A DNA stretch of 64,000 nt. It comes from Cristatella mucedo (Eukaryota; Bryozoa; Phylactolaemata; Cristatellidae). How positions within the stretch are numbered: the first letter of the stretch is position 1; the number at the start of each line of letters is the position of its first letter. The stretch covers positions 972,001-1,036,000 of the forward strand of contig WPIO01000059.1 in assembly GCA_009760855.2 (NCBI GenBank), given 5' to 3'. Below, one piece after another: positions 33,501 through 46,800 of this stretch. The translations under genes and the position numbers were made by a program. Under the pieces are notes generated by a model, which saw only the letters and a list, made by a program, of their open reading frames with translations, searched no databases and was not told the origin of the DNA.

Positions 33501-36500
33501 ATTAGATGACTTTAGGTCGTGGGCTCGAGCCCGTGGCATATGTGAAGCGCATGAATAAAGATTGTTCTCTTAGGGTGCTATACAATTAATTATACATATA
33601 TATAATGATGTAAATAGTGCTGATCGGAAAAAATTGTGTGGGTAACAGTTGAAAAGACGGTGGTAGCACAAATACCTAAAGGTGCATGCTTACGTAAGGA
33701 CATTCGCTCGTACAAAATGTCGATTCATCGGGTGCGACGATGTCGGTCGATAGATAGCTGGAAGCTTTAGGTGCAGCGCATGCCGTAGGCACGGGCTTCC
33801 CAGAGAATTTGAGGTTAGAGGCAGCTCAACGACTTGGCACGACAAATGGGTCGTTCGACAGGACAACCAAAGAGCATAGCATAGCATAGCATCTCTTAGA
33901 CAGATTTGCCAGGCAAGAGAGTGAAGGACCTACACGTCAGTGGCGGAAGCTGGCAGTCGGTGAATTGCTGCAGCTCCGGCTGGGAAATCAGCTCAGCTCA
34001 GGTCAGAGAGACATGCAAGATGGTGCGTGTGAAATCGATGGTTGAGGATCGCCAGACATTTTGACACTTATTTAGGTGGCGGGCTCTAAGGTCACTCGCC
34101 TCTCGAGGAGCTTCGAGAGCTGCATGCCGTTACCATAGCTACGGATCTGGAGCGCTGGATCTTACTAGCTTCATAAGTCACCCCTCGACACGATCGAGGG
34201 AGAGAAAAAAATAGAGAAAAGAAAGAGAGAGAAGAGAGACGAGAAAGAGAGGAGAGAGAAGAGACTGAGAGAAGGGGAGTGACTTTGGTCGTTCATCCAT
34301 ACAGTCAAGAAGGGTAGACTGCCGTGACCTGATGTACCAAGCACTTTGGCTGCAGCCCAAACAGTTCATCACCAAGTTCGTCGCCCTATTCACGTTATAT
34401 CCGTTTCGCTCGAGGCTATTTAGGTGGCCTTGACCTGTTCCGGTTATCGCAGCATCTCTTCCGTACGATTTTTACGTTCCGTACGGCTTTTCTTTGTGGG
34501 ACTAACTCGCTCATTTCTCGCCCGTCAACAATTTTTCGAGAAGTGCATTTTCCCACAAAAGGTATCGCCGATGACTACCTTGATTTGGATAAAACCGACT
34601 TAAAACAAAAAACAAAAAAGATTAGCTCAACAGCCTCACTTTATACAGCGGTAGAAGAGCCTTTATGGCTGCTGCCCACTGCAGCTCGAACCAAAGACAT
34701 GGATTCAAAGATGGATCCGGCTGCATTTGGATTTACATCCGACTGGGTTGCTATTCTAGCATCCTCGTTGACAATACACCCATATATATATATATATATA
34801 TATTTTTTATATATATGTGTATACAGCGGGATCGATCTTCCCATCGAGCTTCTAATAGTCCGGACAATTGTTGGAGGGTACTATTTGCACTTCGACCTTA
34901 TTGTTCGCCTCGAACAAGTCATCATTCGAACAATAATTGACAGCCCCAATCGGGTTACGACATACCACTGTCGTCCAAACACCACGCGACCACGTGTGCC
35001 CGGTGCACAAACTACCATTGTCAGGTTTGTGTAGCATCTAGCATGACCCACACAAGCACTGACGATAGCTGCTGCAGGGGCATGGATATCAGGATGCCAC
35101 GGAGGGGAGGGGCGCGGGCGTAGTATGCTGATGGAGAGCTTCCCATGGGGTATCATTAGGCGGTCTGTGGTCTGCAATAAGAAAGCACTAATAGCAGCGT
35201 GGCAAATAGGAGAGCAAGAAAAGAGAGAGGGAGGCAAGGGATGTAAACGAGATCGGACAGCTGCCAGAGAAGAGAGAGGTTTTGTCTAGCGGTCAAGGTG
35301 CTCGCCCCGACCAAGGTCTGACTGAGGTCGTGGGCTCGAGCCCCGAGGCATATGTGAAGCGCCTGAATAGAGATCAAGTTCTCTTGGGGCGCTATACATA
35401 ACTGAATTATAAAAAAAAGAAGGCACAGGAGCTGAAAGACATTGTAAGGCTTAGAGCGAGATGCTCAAATGAGACAATCGATAGAAGGGAGCTCGGATCG
35501 ATCGACAGACATAAGTGGGCAAGTGAGCTTAGGGAGGCTTTTACATATTGGCCAAATGATAAAAGAAAATAGGAAAACTCTGGAGGGACAACAGAGCAGG
35601 TGAGGAGAGCTACGAGGCCGATAAAGATCAAAAAGTGGCCGACACAGACATACTGCAGTAAGTCCGAACAGCGAGCCAGCCAATGCACTGTCATGAGGTT
35701 ACCCCAAGGTATCTTTCAAAACAGAAAATGTTTCATTGAGCTTGATATCAGCATATCAACATAACTTCTCAAAACTAAATCGTCTAAAAAAAAGTTCTAG
35801 CGATAGCAGTGAACACTGCTAGATACAGCATCGAATGCACTAATGGCAAGGCCTCCACAATAAATCAAAACATATAAAATAACGACCAATCAAATGGAGT
35901 AAAACTCTCGACACAAAACAACTGCTGGCTCAAGCCAATGGTGACGACATGTATGCTACAGCCTCTGAGCTCAACGACTTCTTAGTAATCAACTAAATAC
36001 GACCGTAATCAAAACAGGTTTCGGGCAGCATAGACACTGTGGAATCAAGACAATGCATCGGTTAGCTAGGGAATTGAAGCAGCGTCGGCCGTACAGGCAG
36101 CGGCGGCTGCTGCTATTGCACTTAAGTGGAGTGGGCGTTGCAGTGGAATTGCCCTGTCAGCCATAGATATAGAGAAGCAGCAGCTGTGGAGGGCAGCCTT
36201 CGGCAGGCCTCTTGAAGGCGACAATGTCCACCATGACGACAGTGGAAAACTGGGTCGTTCGGGGTCCGCTGGTAGGAGGTACCAGAGCGATGGCCGACAC
36301 GTGTGCAGTTGTCGAAGTAGCAGGCACTCACAGCAGCAGCAGCAGGCCTCTGCTGCAGCTGCAAGGCAGACGTGCCTCGGCAGCAGTTGCAGCCACCAGG
36401 TGGCAGCATCCTGGCCCTATTCCTGCTATTCCTTGGCCCTTTTCCTGCATCAAGAGAATAAATAAAGATGCTGTCGAGTTCTTCGCGAGATCTTCGAGAT

Positions 36501-39500
36501 CGCTACAACCTGCCGGCAACTAAGTTTGCAAGTAACGGGTCACTTACAGATCGACCAATCAACGGGATCAATCTTACAAGCAAACCAAACCTGGTCCCCG
36601 GTGAGTCATCAAGGCACTATGGATCTGAGGCAGTGCATGGAATAATGGGCTAATAGTCCGAAGAGTCGGGCGAGTAAACACTTAATACTACTCTAAAAAA
36701 GCCTTCCCCTCCTGCACGAGACATGAAAAGCTGGCTGGTCCCTTCCACCTAGTGTGTGTTGTCACCCCACGGTTACCATAGGGGGCACGGCTAGTGGAGG
36801 CAGAAGAGGGGAGGCACGCGCTGACATGGTGCAGACCCCGTCCAGTCGGCCTAAATATAATTCGTTTGCATAGCGCCCCAAGAAGAACTTTTTAATTTAT
36901 TCAGGTGCTTTGCATATGCTGCGGGCCTCAAGCCCACGACCTCGGTCATCAAGTGCATTAACGTTGACCTTGTGCGGGGCAAGCACCTTGACCGCTGGGC
37001 CTAACCAGTGCCTACCGTATTGCATGGTGACTGAATGACAGCAGAGTACTGGAATGTCTATTTAGGACAGAATTTAGTGGGTCCCTGTGATTCGTCCTTC
37101 ACGTGCTTATGCGTGCTGACACTGTGCATGCTGCCACTAACCACACTTGCATGCTGACCCTGTGCATGTCACCCCTAACCATGTTATTAACTTTGTTTTT
37201 CAAGCATGATTTTACTCACCATTTAATTGCATTTCCCTTTGCAGCAAATGTAAAGCGCCTAGAAAGAGATTAAGTTCTCTGAGGGCGCTTTATCAAGTAC
37301 ATTATTATTATTATTATATTATTATTATCACTTTAAAATGAATGATTTTCGGTTGGGCTCAAGGCTCGTGTCTCGAATGATTTAGCATGAATTCAAAAAC
37401 GAGGAAGAGACAGTGACAAAGTATATACTAGATCTTAATAATTACAATGAGCATGGTAAAGCTACCCTAATAATACCATGTAATGTAACGTGTCTCCGTC
37501 TGTAACTCCACAAAGTCATAAAGACCACGTGGGCGTTACGCAGGAGAGTTTTGCATAGCGCACTCACAGCCTAAGCGGCTTTCGGTACGCATTCGGTACC
37601 CAAAAGACTTCGTCTCACGCAACAGAGAGAACGTGGGAAGCACAGCTGAGTCAGGAGAGCAGTTGAGGTAGTGAGTAGCATAGAAGTAGCAGTTCAGGAC
37701 CGCTGAAAAAGATGTGCCATAGTCGGCAGTAGGAGAGTAGTTGTCGTTGCGTAAGAATTGTGGAAGCGAGTTCCACAGCCTAGAACCTGCAGAGCTAAAG
37801 CTTCTGTCGCCAACGGTCTTTAAGCGGAGAAATGCAACAGCTCATGTATTGTCCATACAGGACCTGAGGGCACGAAGAGGCTGAAACTGGTGCACCAGTT
37901 CAGCTAGGTACGAAGGAGCCAAGCCATGGCGGGCCTTGGGGGTAAGCGCAAAAAATTTGCTCCGTATCCGTTGATCAACCGGCAGCCATCCTAGCTTTTT
38001 TAGCAAAGGAGACACGTGATCAAACCGCTGGGACTTGAAGACTAGCCTTGCAGCCAGCTGCAATGGCATAGTTGCTTTCTTTGGTAGCCCAGCCAAAAGG
38101 GAATTACAATAATCAAGCCGAGACAGAACTAAGGAGCTAGTTAAATTGTTTGCAAGCCACTGTGGAAGACAGCTCCTAATCTTGGATAGGGATCGGACGT
38201 GATGGCTAGCTGTAGAAGCAGTCTTCTAAATGAAGCTTTTAAAAGTTAGGCAGCTGTCGAAAACGACACCTAAATTTCGAGCACGTGGTGATGGTCGCAC
38301 AACAGCATCACTTATTAGAAGAGCAAAGCCTTTTAATCCAGCCACACGCTTAGGGTGTCCTGTGAGCAGCAGCTCGGTTTATCGTCATTTAGTTTCAAGA
38401 AGTTTTCCGACATCCAGGATCAAATGTCGGCAAGGCAAGCATTAATTTTTTCAGTTGCTGCAGCAGATTCCGACGGTTTGAATAATGAATACAGCTGAGT
38501 ATCGTCAGCATAAAAGTGATATCCTACTCGAAGGGCCTTAATCCCTTTTCCCAGAGTGACAATATGATAATAATAATAATGATAAAACATAGACTGATTT
38601 TTTTGTATGTTCTATCAAGATTGTGCTTCGTGGTCGTAGCTAGTTTAACGTCTGAAGTAAACCGTGAGTTATTCCTAGGCGATGGCGTGCACTGGGCAAC
38701 TCGACAGAAGATTGAGGAGAAGCAGCGAGGAAAATATTTTTTTCAAACAGCCTCGATATCAAGGTTCTTACAGCTTTTCGATTAGCAGATTATTTCTTTA
38801 TTGAATGAGATACATAAGTAGCCGAGACAAAGAGACCCGTATGAGTCAGATGTGAAGAATTAGGTAATAGTGGGATTTTAACATCATACGATCAAGGGAG
38901 AATAATGATAATACATTTGATATGGCGACCTCAGAGAACTCAATCTCTTTCTAGGCACTTTACAATTGCTGCAAAGGAAGCACGATCGAGTGGTTAGTGG
39001 TAGCATGCTTGATAAACAACAAGAATAACATGGTTAGGGGTGACAAACACAGGGTCAGAATGCAAGTGTGGCTAGTGGCAGCATGCAAGTGTCAGCTCGT
39101 ATAAGCACATAAAGGACGAATCAAAGGGACCACTAAAGGCTGTCATAGATGCGTTTTTCCTTCGTTTTAAATGTGGACAAGTCAGGAGATGTTGTGATGA
39201 AGGGTTGGGAGTGAGTTCCGGGCTTTAAGAGCATACGAACCAAATGCGCGGTCTCCAAAGGATTTATGGTTTGTACATGGTATAGGTAAACAGTTCGATT
39301 CCGAAAAGCGGGTGGTACGATGCTTTGCCTGGTGGGGAAGTGCATCTGATGGGTGAGCTGGAGCCAAAGAATGAAGGGACCTAGTGACAAAACCTTAAAG
39401 TCGATGCGTTGCTTGACTATGAGGCAGTGCAGGTCGGCGAGAAATGTTGTGTGATGTGGCCACTTCGATGCTCACGACAGACAAGCCTAGCTGCAGAGCT

Positions 39501-40850
39501 TTGCGCCGGCTGGAAGCACCTGATTGCACGTGCTGGTAGACCAGCAAGCAGTGAGTTACAGTTAGTGAGTCAAGACATGATGTCACAAATGCATGGACCA
39601 ATTTAGACGTGGTATCCCTATTTAAACAAGCCCGAATTTTAGCAATGTTATGTAGCTGAAAGTAGGCAGACTTGACTGGAGCTGATGTGGTCGTCCAATG
39701 AACGGTCACTTTGGAACATGACACCTAGATTTCGTGCAGATTCAACAGGAGATATGCTGGCAGAGCCCATTTTGAGCGTTAGCCTTTCCAATTTCTGAAT
39801 CACACTTGGTTTCCCCATAACTAGTAAGTTAGTTTTATCATCATTCAATTTAAGAAAATTTGCTGCTATCCATGTGCGGATGCCATCACTACATGCAGCA
39901 AGGGAGTTGAGAGAATTCGACGTTCTGGAGGGCTGGGAGAGATTCAAAGGTACAACTGAGTGTCATCCGCATAAAGGTGAAAGCCCAGATTTCGCTTGGC
40001 AATCACATCGGCAAGACGGGGAGTATAAACGGTGAACAGAACCGGACCTAGCATGGAGCCCTGAGGTACCCCATATATCAGAGGTTCCTCGAATGATCTT
40101 TGTCCATTCATACCAACACTCTGAAGTCTCCCACTGAGATAGAACCTGAACCATTGCTATATCTGATCGAGATTGTGACCTTTGATGTGAGTGGGGTCAT
40201 GCACATGCACCATAAGAGAAAACAGATCAGCCAACCATCAACGTCATAAATCTATACCGAGGCTGGAGACAAAACCTGCTGCTAAATGTCCAAGGACTGG
40301 CAACGGAATTAATGCCACGTCAGTATGAGGGGAGGGCTGCATCACAGCAGTGTCCACAGTCCAGAGTCTGCATACCTGCTAACGAGCACAATTCACAGGC
40401 AGTCAGTCGGATTATCGAAATCAATGTTAAAATCGCCCAAGTACTCGATTCGAAAGACTATCTAATGAGAGGGACGTTCGAACTGGTAAAGAAATTCAGC
40501 GCCAAATGCGCCACGATGGCTACTCAGCCACACTAGTTTTAATAGGGGGGGGTACAAAAGAATGAGAACCCTGCATTGGTGGCATAGGTTACAGTCCGGC
40601 AGTCAGTCGAGTACAGTCTACAGTATATGTTTCCGCGATTTCAGTCACGGCTTCAAGCAGGTGAAGGGCGTCGTCAAGAACATGTTACGCATCGTTAGAG
40701 CACTTATTGACTATCAAGTTTGAGTAACTGATTCGCTGCAGTCTCCTCCTTTCCTCATCCTCCCCGTCCGGTCCCAAAGTCATGCAGTCAGCTCACACTG
40801 GCTGACCGCTGGCCGACTTTGCCCGACGGCTGCATGAATTTGCCCACGTC

Positions 40851-40881
<31 letters not shown>

Positions 40882-43800
40882 CGCGTGCGCCTGACCTCTC
40901 ACCTTGCGGCATCCTTCTTCAGCTGCTCGTGCCTCATCATGAGCTCCTTGCGATCGAGGAACGCCTTCCGCACTCGATAGCCTCTCCAGGCAGCCTGCAC
41001 ATGGTAACACGTCACGTGTGTGAGGGCGCACGTGAGCGAGCGGCTCGCGGCGCAGCAGCAGCAGCAACAGCACCGCGGCCAATCGGCTCGGCGGTGGCCG
41101 GGAGGGAGCAGCAGGGTCGGCGGCAGCAACTGCTGCTGCGGTGGCAGCGTCGGCGGTGGCGGTTAGGGGGGGACGACTCGGCTTCCGGCCGTTGGCTCGC
41201 TCGTGCTCTGCTGCTGCCTTTGCTCGTGCTCTGCTGCTGCAACATTGCCACCGCTCACCTGCAGCTTGCTGGCGGCAATGTCCTGGATGGCGGCGATAGA
41301 GAGTGCTCCGCGCTCGACCATGTAAAGCGCCACGTCGTGGTGCTCGCCGACCAGGGCGCAGTCGAGTGGCGTGTAGCTCTCTTCTCTCGATTCGATCTGA
41401 TTGGGCCGCGCGCCGAAGCCGTCGACGAGCAGTCGCACGGCCTCCAGTCGGCCCGCGCTGCAGGCCCAGTGCAGCGCGCACGTGCCGTCGCTGTCCTGCG
41501 CGTTGCAGTCGCTGCCGCTCTCCGCCAGAGCGGAGAGGCAGCTCACGTGACCGCCGTAGGCTGCGCAGTGAAGCGGCGTCCCCCTGCAGCACGCACAGAC
41601 GCCGGCTGCCGGCCCGCGTGCAGCGCGGCGACGGGCGCGAGACGCCGCCGAGGCGAGCCTTGCTAGCGGGCAGACTATGGATGGACTAGAGCTACAGCGG
41701 AGAGCTGGCAGCACAAAAGAACCTGGACAAAATCGCAGCAAAAAAGCCAGCACAATGTGCTGCCTACTGTCGGCTACAGCTGTGTGAGCTCGCCAAATAA
41801 AATAAAAATATAATTCATTTATATAGCACCCCAAGAGAACTTAATCTCTATTCAGGCGCTTCGCATATGCCTCGGGGCTCGAGCCCATGACCTCAGTCAG
41901 ACCTTGGTCGGGGCGAGCACCTTAACCGCTAGACCAAACCAGCCGGCAGAGACAGTTAATACTCGGCAGGCGGTTAATGCTGGCTACACGAAGGTCTACG
42001 GTTCGAGACGGTAATATATAATATACTACAATACTACAATAGTAGGTGCACAGTAATATCAATGTGGCATATATAATAATGTAACCGTAATACTTGTAAT
42101 ACTTTGCTGTACGGTTCAAGGTCAGCCTTAACCGTATGAGGAGCCATGAGTGATCTGTTTTTGGTCTGTTTCTTTTCTTTCGCAATGTACTCTCTCCTTG
42201 CATCGCCAAGCACTGCTAGGCTGTCATTTCCATGCAGATGATGCACATCTGTGTCTGTGCTCGGATCCCTGCCAGCCTTCCAGCACCTCAAAGTAGCACA
42301 ATTCTTGTACAACTAATACTGCTGACATTCACACTTGGATGAGAGCAAACTTGTATCAAATTAAATTACGATAAGACCAATGTAACAATTATGGCAAGCC
42401 TGGCGTCACTTGGAAACTGGAAAGCCTGACCCCCTCCCCAAGTTGGCTCGGGTAACCTATCTCCTGTAGCCTCTGCTATCTACTGTAGCCTCTGCACAGG
42501 ATCTGAATCGGGTCCTGTTCCAAAACGACCTTCCACTAGACGACCACACCAGCTTCACTATTGAGTTTGCTCACTTTCAGCTACTTGACATTGCAAAAAC
42601 TCTGGCTTGGGATTTAGTTAGATAAGGATATCACGATCAAGTTAGTCCATGCATTAGTGACATCCTCTAGATTAGTGCAACTCACTACTTGCAGGTCTTC
42701 CTGCCTGTGCAATAGAATGTTAACAGTTAGTGCAAAACCCTGCAGGTAAGCTTGTCTATCGTGATTGGTGCAACGACCAAATTAAACCAGCTCTCACCGC
42801 CCTGCACTGGCTCCAAATCAAGTGGCATAGCGACTTCGAGGTTCTGTCAATCACTTTTAGGTCACATTAATACCTTTGCTCCGACTTGCCTGTCTGAAAT
42901 ACTTGCACCTCGGGCATCCCATCGTAACCATCAGCTGCTCAGATTCTGGCCACTAAGCTGCATGTCTAACAGCTTAAAAAATCCTCAGGGAGACCGCATC
43001 TGCAGTTCCTACGTCCTCAAAGCCTAGATATGTCCATCGACTGACATTCAAGGCTTGATCCTTAGATTTATGACTCTATTTGAAATGAAGCTAAAAAGCC
43101 ACGTGCTCCTCACAGCATTTGCTCTGTCTGCCTACCTTATATTGTATGCGCTTGCTTGCACGTGCTGAAAAATCGTGCTTGTTTCTATTAGTTAACATAT
43201 TTCATTACACTTATTAATCAAAGCGAGAAAGTCAGCCACTCGGCAAGATGGCACATTTCGTCACGTGGCTAGATGGCACACTTCCATCAAGAGGCAAGAT
43301 GGCGCAGCGCTGTCTTCCATGACAGAACTACTGTGACTCAGCAAAGCGAGTCCACATGCTGTAGTGAGCTGCTCGTCAGTTAATTATCTAATCAGTTGAC
43401 ATCAGCTTCCCTTTCAGTTTACCTAAGGTGCCTAGATAGAGATCCTAGCTGTCTAGATAGAGATAAGGTGCCTAGATAGCTCTTGGGGTGCTACGAAGTA
43501 TATGGTTATAATAGCTATTATTATGATCACAGTCCAGCATGATTTAAAGCCACCCACGAGACTTTGAGGTGCTATGAAGTATACGATTACCGTATGATTA
43601 TCGCATTCCGGCACAATTCTATGCCCTCCACGGGCCTCGGCGAGCTGCGCTGCGCACGGCTGAGCAGAACCACGGGCTGTACGCCGAACGCAGCGCAGCG
43701 CGCGCATTGCTGCATGCAGCAGGGACAGACATTGCTGCATGCAGCAGGAACAGATGCACGGCCTCCAGCAAAGCCTGCGCCACGCCCCCACGGCGAGTGA

Positions 43801-46800
43801 TGTGCACGTCCCCACAGCGAGCCATGGGACGACGGTGGGAGGCGGCTCGCGCATTAGGCCACAGCCGCTGGTCGCCGTACGGCTTCAAAGGCCGGGAAGT
43901 AGTCGACAGGCAGGCATTCGTACCCGGAAAAGTCACGAACGTTTGGGTCGATCCCATATTTGATAAGTATTTGACAGATGAATGCGTGGCCGTTAAGGGC
44001 AGCCCTGCAACACGAAAGGACCACTCAAAAGAAAAGAGAGGCAACAAAGTTCTCGCACCTCGTTCATGCTTCACCCATTCGTGTTCAGCTCCCGTGCGCC
44101 GCAACTTGCGCAGCATTGGCGGATGCACGATGGGACATGCACGTGATATGCTGCAGGCACCAAGCGGTCGCCGAGCAGCTATGCGACCGCGAGCGGTCGC
44201 ACACGCGGACGCGTGCACGCACCAGTGTAGGGGCGACCGACCCTCGTCGTCGAGTGCGTCCACTCGAGCGCCGTTCTCTATAAGCACCTGCACGATGTCC
44301 GTGTGCCCGACGTCGCAGGCACGAAACAAGGGCGTGTGACGAACGGAGTCCACGGCATCGACGTCAGCGCCGAAGCCGTCGAGAAGCAGTCGGACGGTGT
44401 CGACACAGCCCGACAGGGCAGCCGCGTGCAGCACTGGAAATTCGACGGCGGCGCGCGCAAAGGCTCAAATCAGCGGCGGCTGCGTGCAGGACGAGCCAAC
44501 AACGGCTGTGTCCCCTGTACGTCATCCCTGCAGCGACCGGCCACAGGGCCACGTGCAAACGCCGCGAAACGATGGCATGCTCCATGGATCAGACTATGAC
44601 AGCGATGGAAATTCTAAGCGGTTCCTGAATAACGACGATAATAGCAAGGAGGACTCAAATCTCTTTCTACGCACTTTACATTTGCTGCAAAGGAAGCACA
44701 ATCGAACGGTGAGTGGCAGCATGCTCAGTGACAACAAGCATAACACGGTTAGAGGTGAAGGGCCATAGGGTCAGTGTGCAAATATGTAATTAGGAACAGG
44801 AGAGTGTCGCTGTGGTGGATAAAGAGTTGCACGCTATGACAGGTGCTGTTCTCGTGTAGCCCATGTGCGGCTTTGGAATATAGCGCCCTACACTAACGAC
44901 TCGGACTCGTCCTTTATGTGCTTATGCGTGCTGACACTGTGCATGCTGATACTAGCCAAACTTGCATGCTGACCCTGTTCACGTCATCCCTAACCATGCT
45001 ATTCCTGTTTTTTATTGAGAATGCTACCACTAACTATTCGATCGTGCTTTCTTTGCAGCCTATGTAAAGTGCCTAGAAAGAGACTGAGTTCTCTGAGGGC
45101 GCTATATAAAATGCATTACTGTTATTATTATTATTACTATTACTTGCTATTAAGGTGGGGGCATTCTCAAATAGTGCCGTGCTCTGCTACCGTCGCTAAA
45201 TCTGAGCACATCGGCAAAGCTTCTACGACTTGTCAAGCTGCGCTTCGAGGCGCCAACGTCACTAGCAATTGTCACGTGTCTGCAAGGACTGGCGTCCATT
45301 GCGTGGGCCGCGCTTGCTTGTTTTGGAAGGCCTGTGCACATGCAAGCTCGTAGCACTAGCGCCGCGCGATCCCTGACGAGTGTCCCAAAAAAAGAAAGTG
45401 TAGCGTTCGGACTGCAGGCCGTCGCCGAAGCAGTCGAGCGAGCGTCCGAGCAGTCGACTGCATCGAGGTCACGAAAACAAAATGGAAGACGCACCCGAGC
45501 CGCCCGACTTGTCCGTCTGCAGGGTTTGGAGATCGATGGTGTGCTTCATCCACGTGCGAATAACGCGGTTGGCGCCTTTCAGGGCTGCCCACATCAGAGC
45601 GGTCCTCCCGTCGACGTCCGGTTCGTCAACGACCGTTTGGTGGCTGAGGAACACCTCCACGGTCTCCTAGCAACAATGACTGCCGAAATTCCGACGGCTG
45701 GTCTTGCCATGCAAGCAACAGATAAGTGCAGCGGTTCGGCAGCACACTGTGACCTTAGAACTAAGCTGCCACTGCCTCGGCCCGCCGACAAAGAACTAAG
45801 CTGCCACTGCCTCGGCCCGCCGACAAAGAACTAAGTTGCCACTGCCGCGGCCCGCCGACAAAGAACTACGTTGCCACTGCCGCGGCCCGCCAACCCTCAT
45901 TCCGGGGCTGAAGGGGGCAAATGCTTCATGCCGGAGACGCAGAAACGCACCGCAAAGTCGCTCTGGGCGGCGTAGTGCAGCGGAGTGGCACCGTTGGAGT
46001 CGGAGCAGGCCGAGTCGGCGCCGGCATTGAGCAGCGCCTGCACGATTCGAGCGTGCCCCGTGGCAGCAGCCCAGTGCAGAGACGTCCGGAAGGAGTTGTC
46101 CAGTGCGGACACATTGCAGCCGGTGCTGGACACCTGCAATTGAGCACGGATACGAAGAAGCCGCCGGAGAGAGTCTAGCATGTTCGACGTGCTTCGGAAG
46201 CCTACCACTTAACGATGACTAGCCATGATATCTAGCTAGCCATTATCTAGCTAGCAATTATCGCAGCACGTTAACCATTACCACAGCACGACGGAATGCT
46301 GGTGGCCATGCTGCTGGAACTCGAACCACCCTGGCAGGAGGGGGCACAATTGATAATCGTCAACCGTGAAAGCCAAGCTCGTACTACTAGGGAAACTGAG
46401 GAAAAACAACAAAAACAAACAATAATGGAAGCTAGTAATAGCTGGGGCCGAAAATTGTCGATAAGTTGACTTAAGAAGCTCACATTAGGTAGATATATGA
46501 ACAGGATTTCGTAAATATTTACTTGCAAATAAATAATAACCTGTGGGCTACACTAATATTTAGAGCCCAACCAAACAGGTGTGGAGATTTAGTCACTACG
46601 CGGCAGAAGTCTTGCGGGTAACTAAACAGAGAGGAAGCTTAAAAGATCCACAAGACCACGACAACGGCAGCCAAAGGAGCAGCATCAGGAAGGCGCCTTA
46701 TCCCCGGGCCACGACCCGGGCCACGACCCGGGCCACGACGCCGAAAAATCACGGAGCTGACATCTGGCGGGGCAGCATTAGCACAGCTTGCACTGGCCAC

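Larger units (their letters stand above)
28236..40902 (-). other. INVS: Inversin intron 12, 12.7 kb
   Basis: The largest intron in the window. It is listed segment by segment below: LINE-A, LINE-B and S1 copies, simple repeats and CpG-rich stretches. Exons 12 and 13 fit in phase without anything between them. I found no further conserved inversin exon inside it. Confidence 0.75.

Noticed and set aside
40849-41834. Plus-strand 245-residue frame opposite inversin exons 11-12
   Set aside because: It is the antisense shadow of conserved ankyrin and IQ exons and has no domain of its own.
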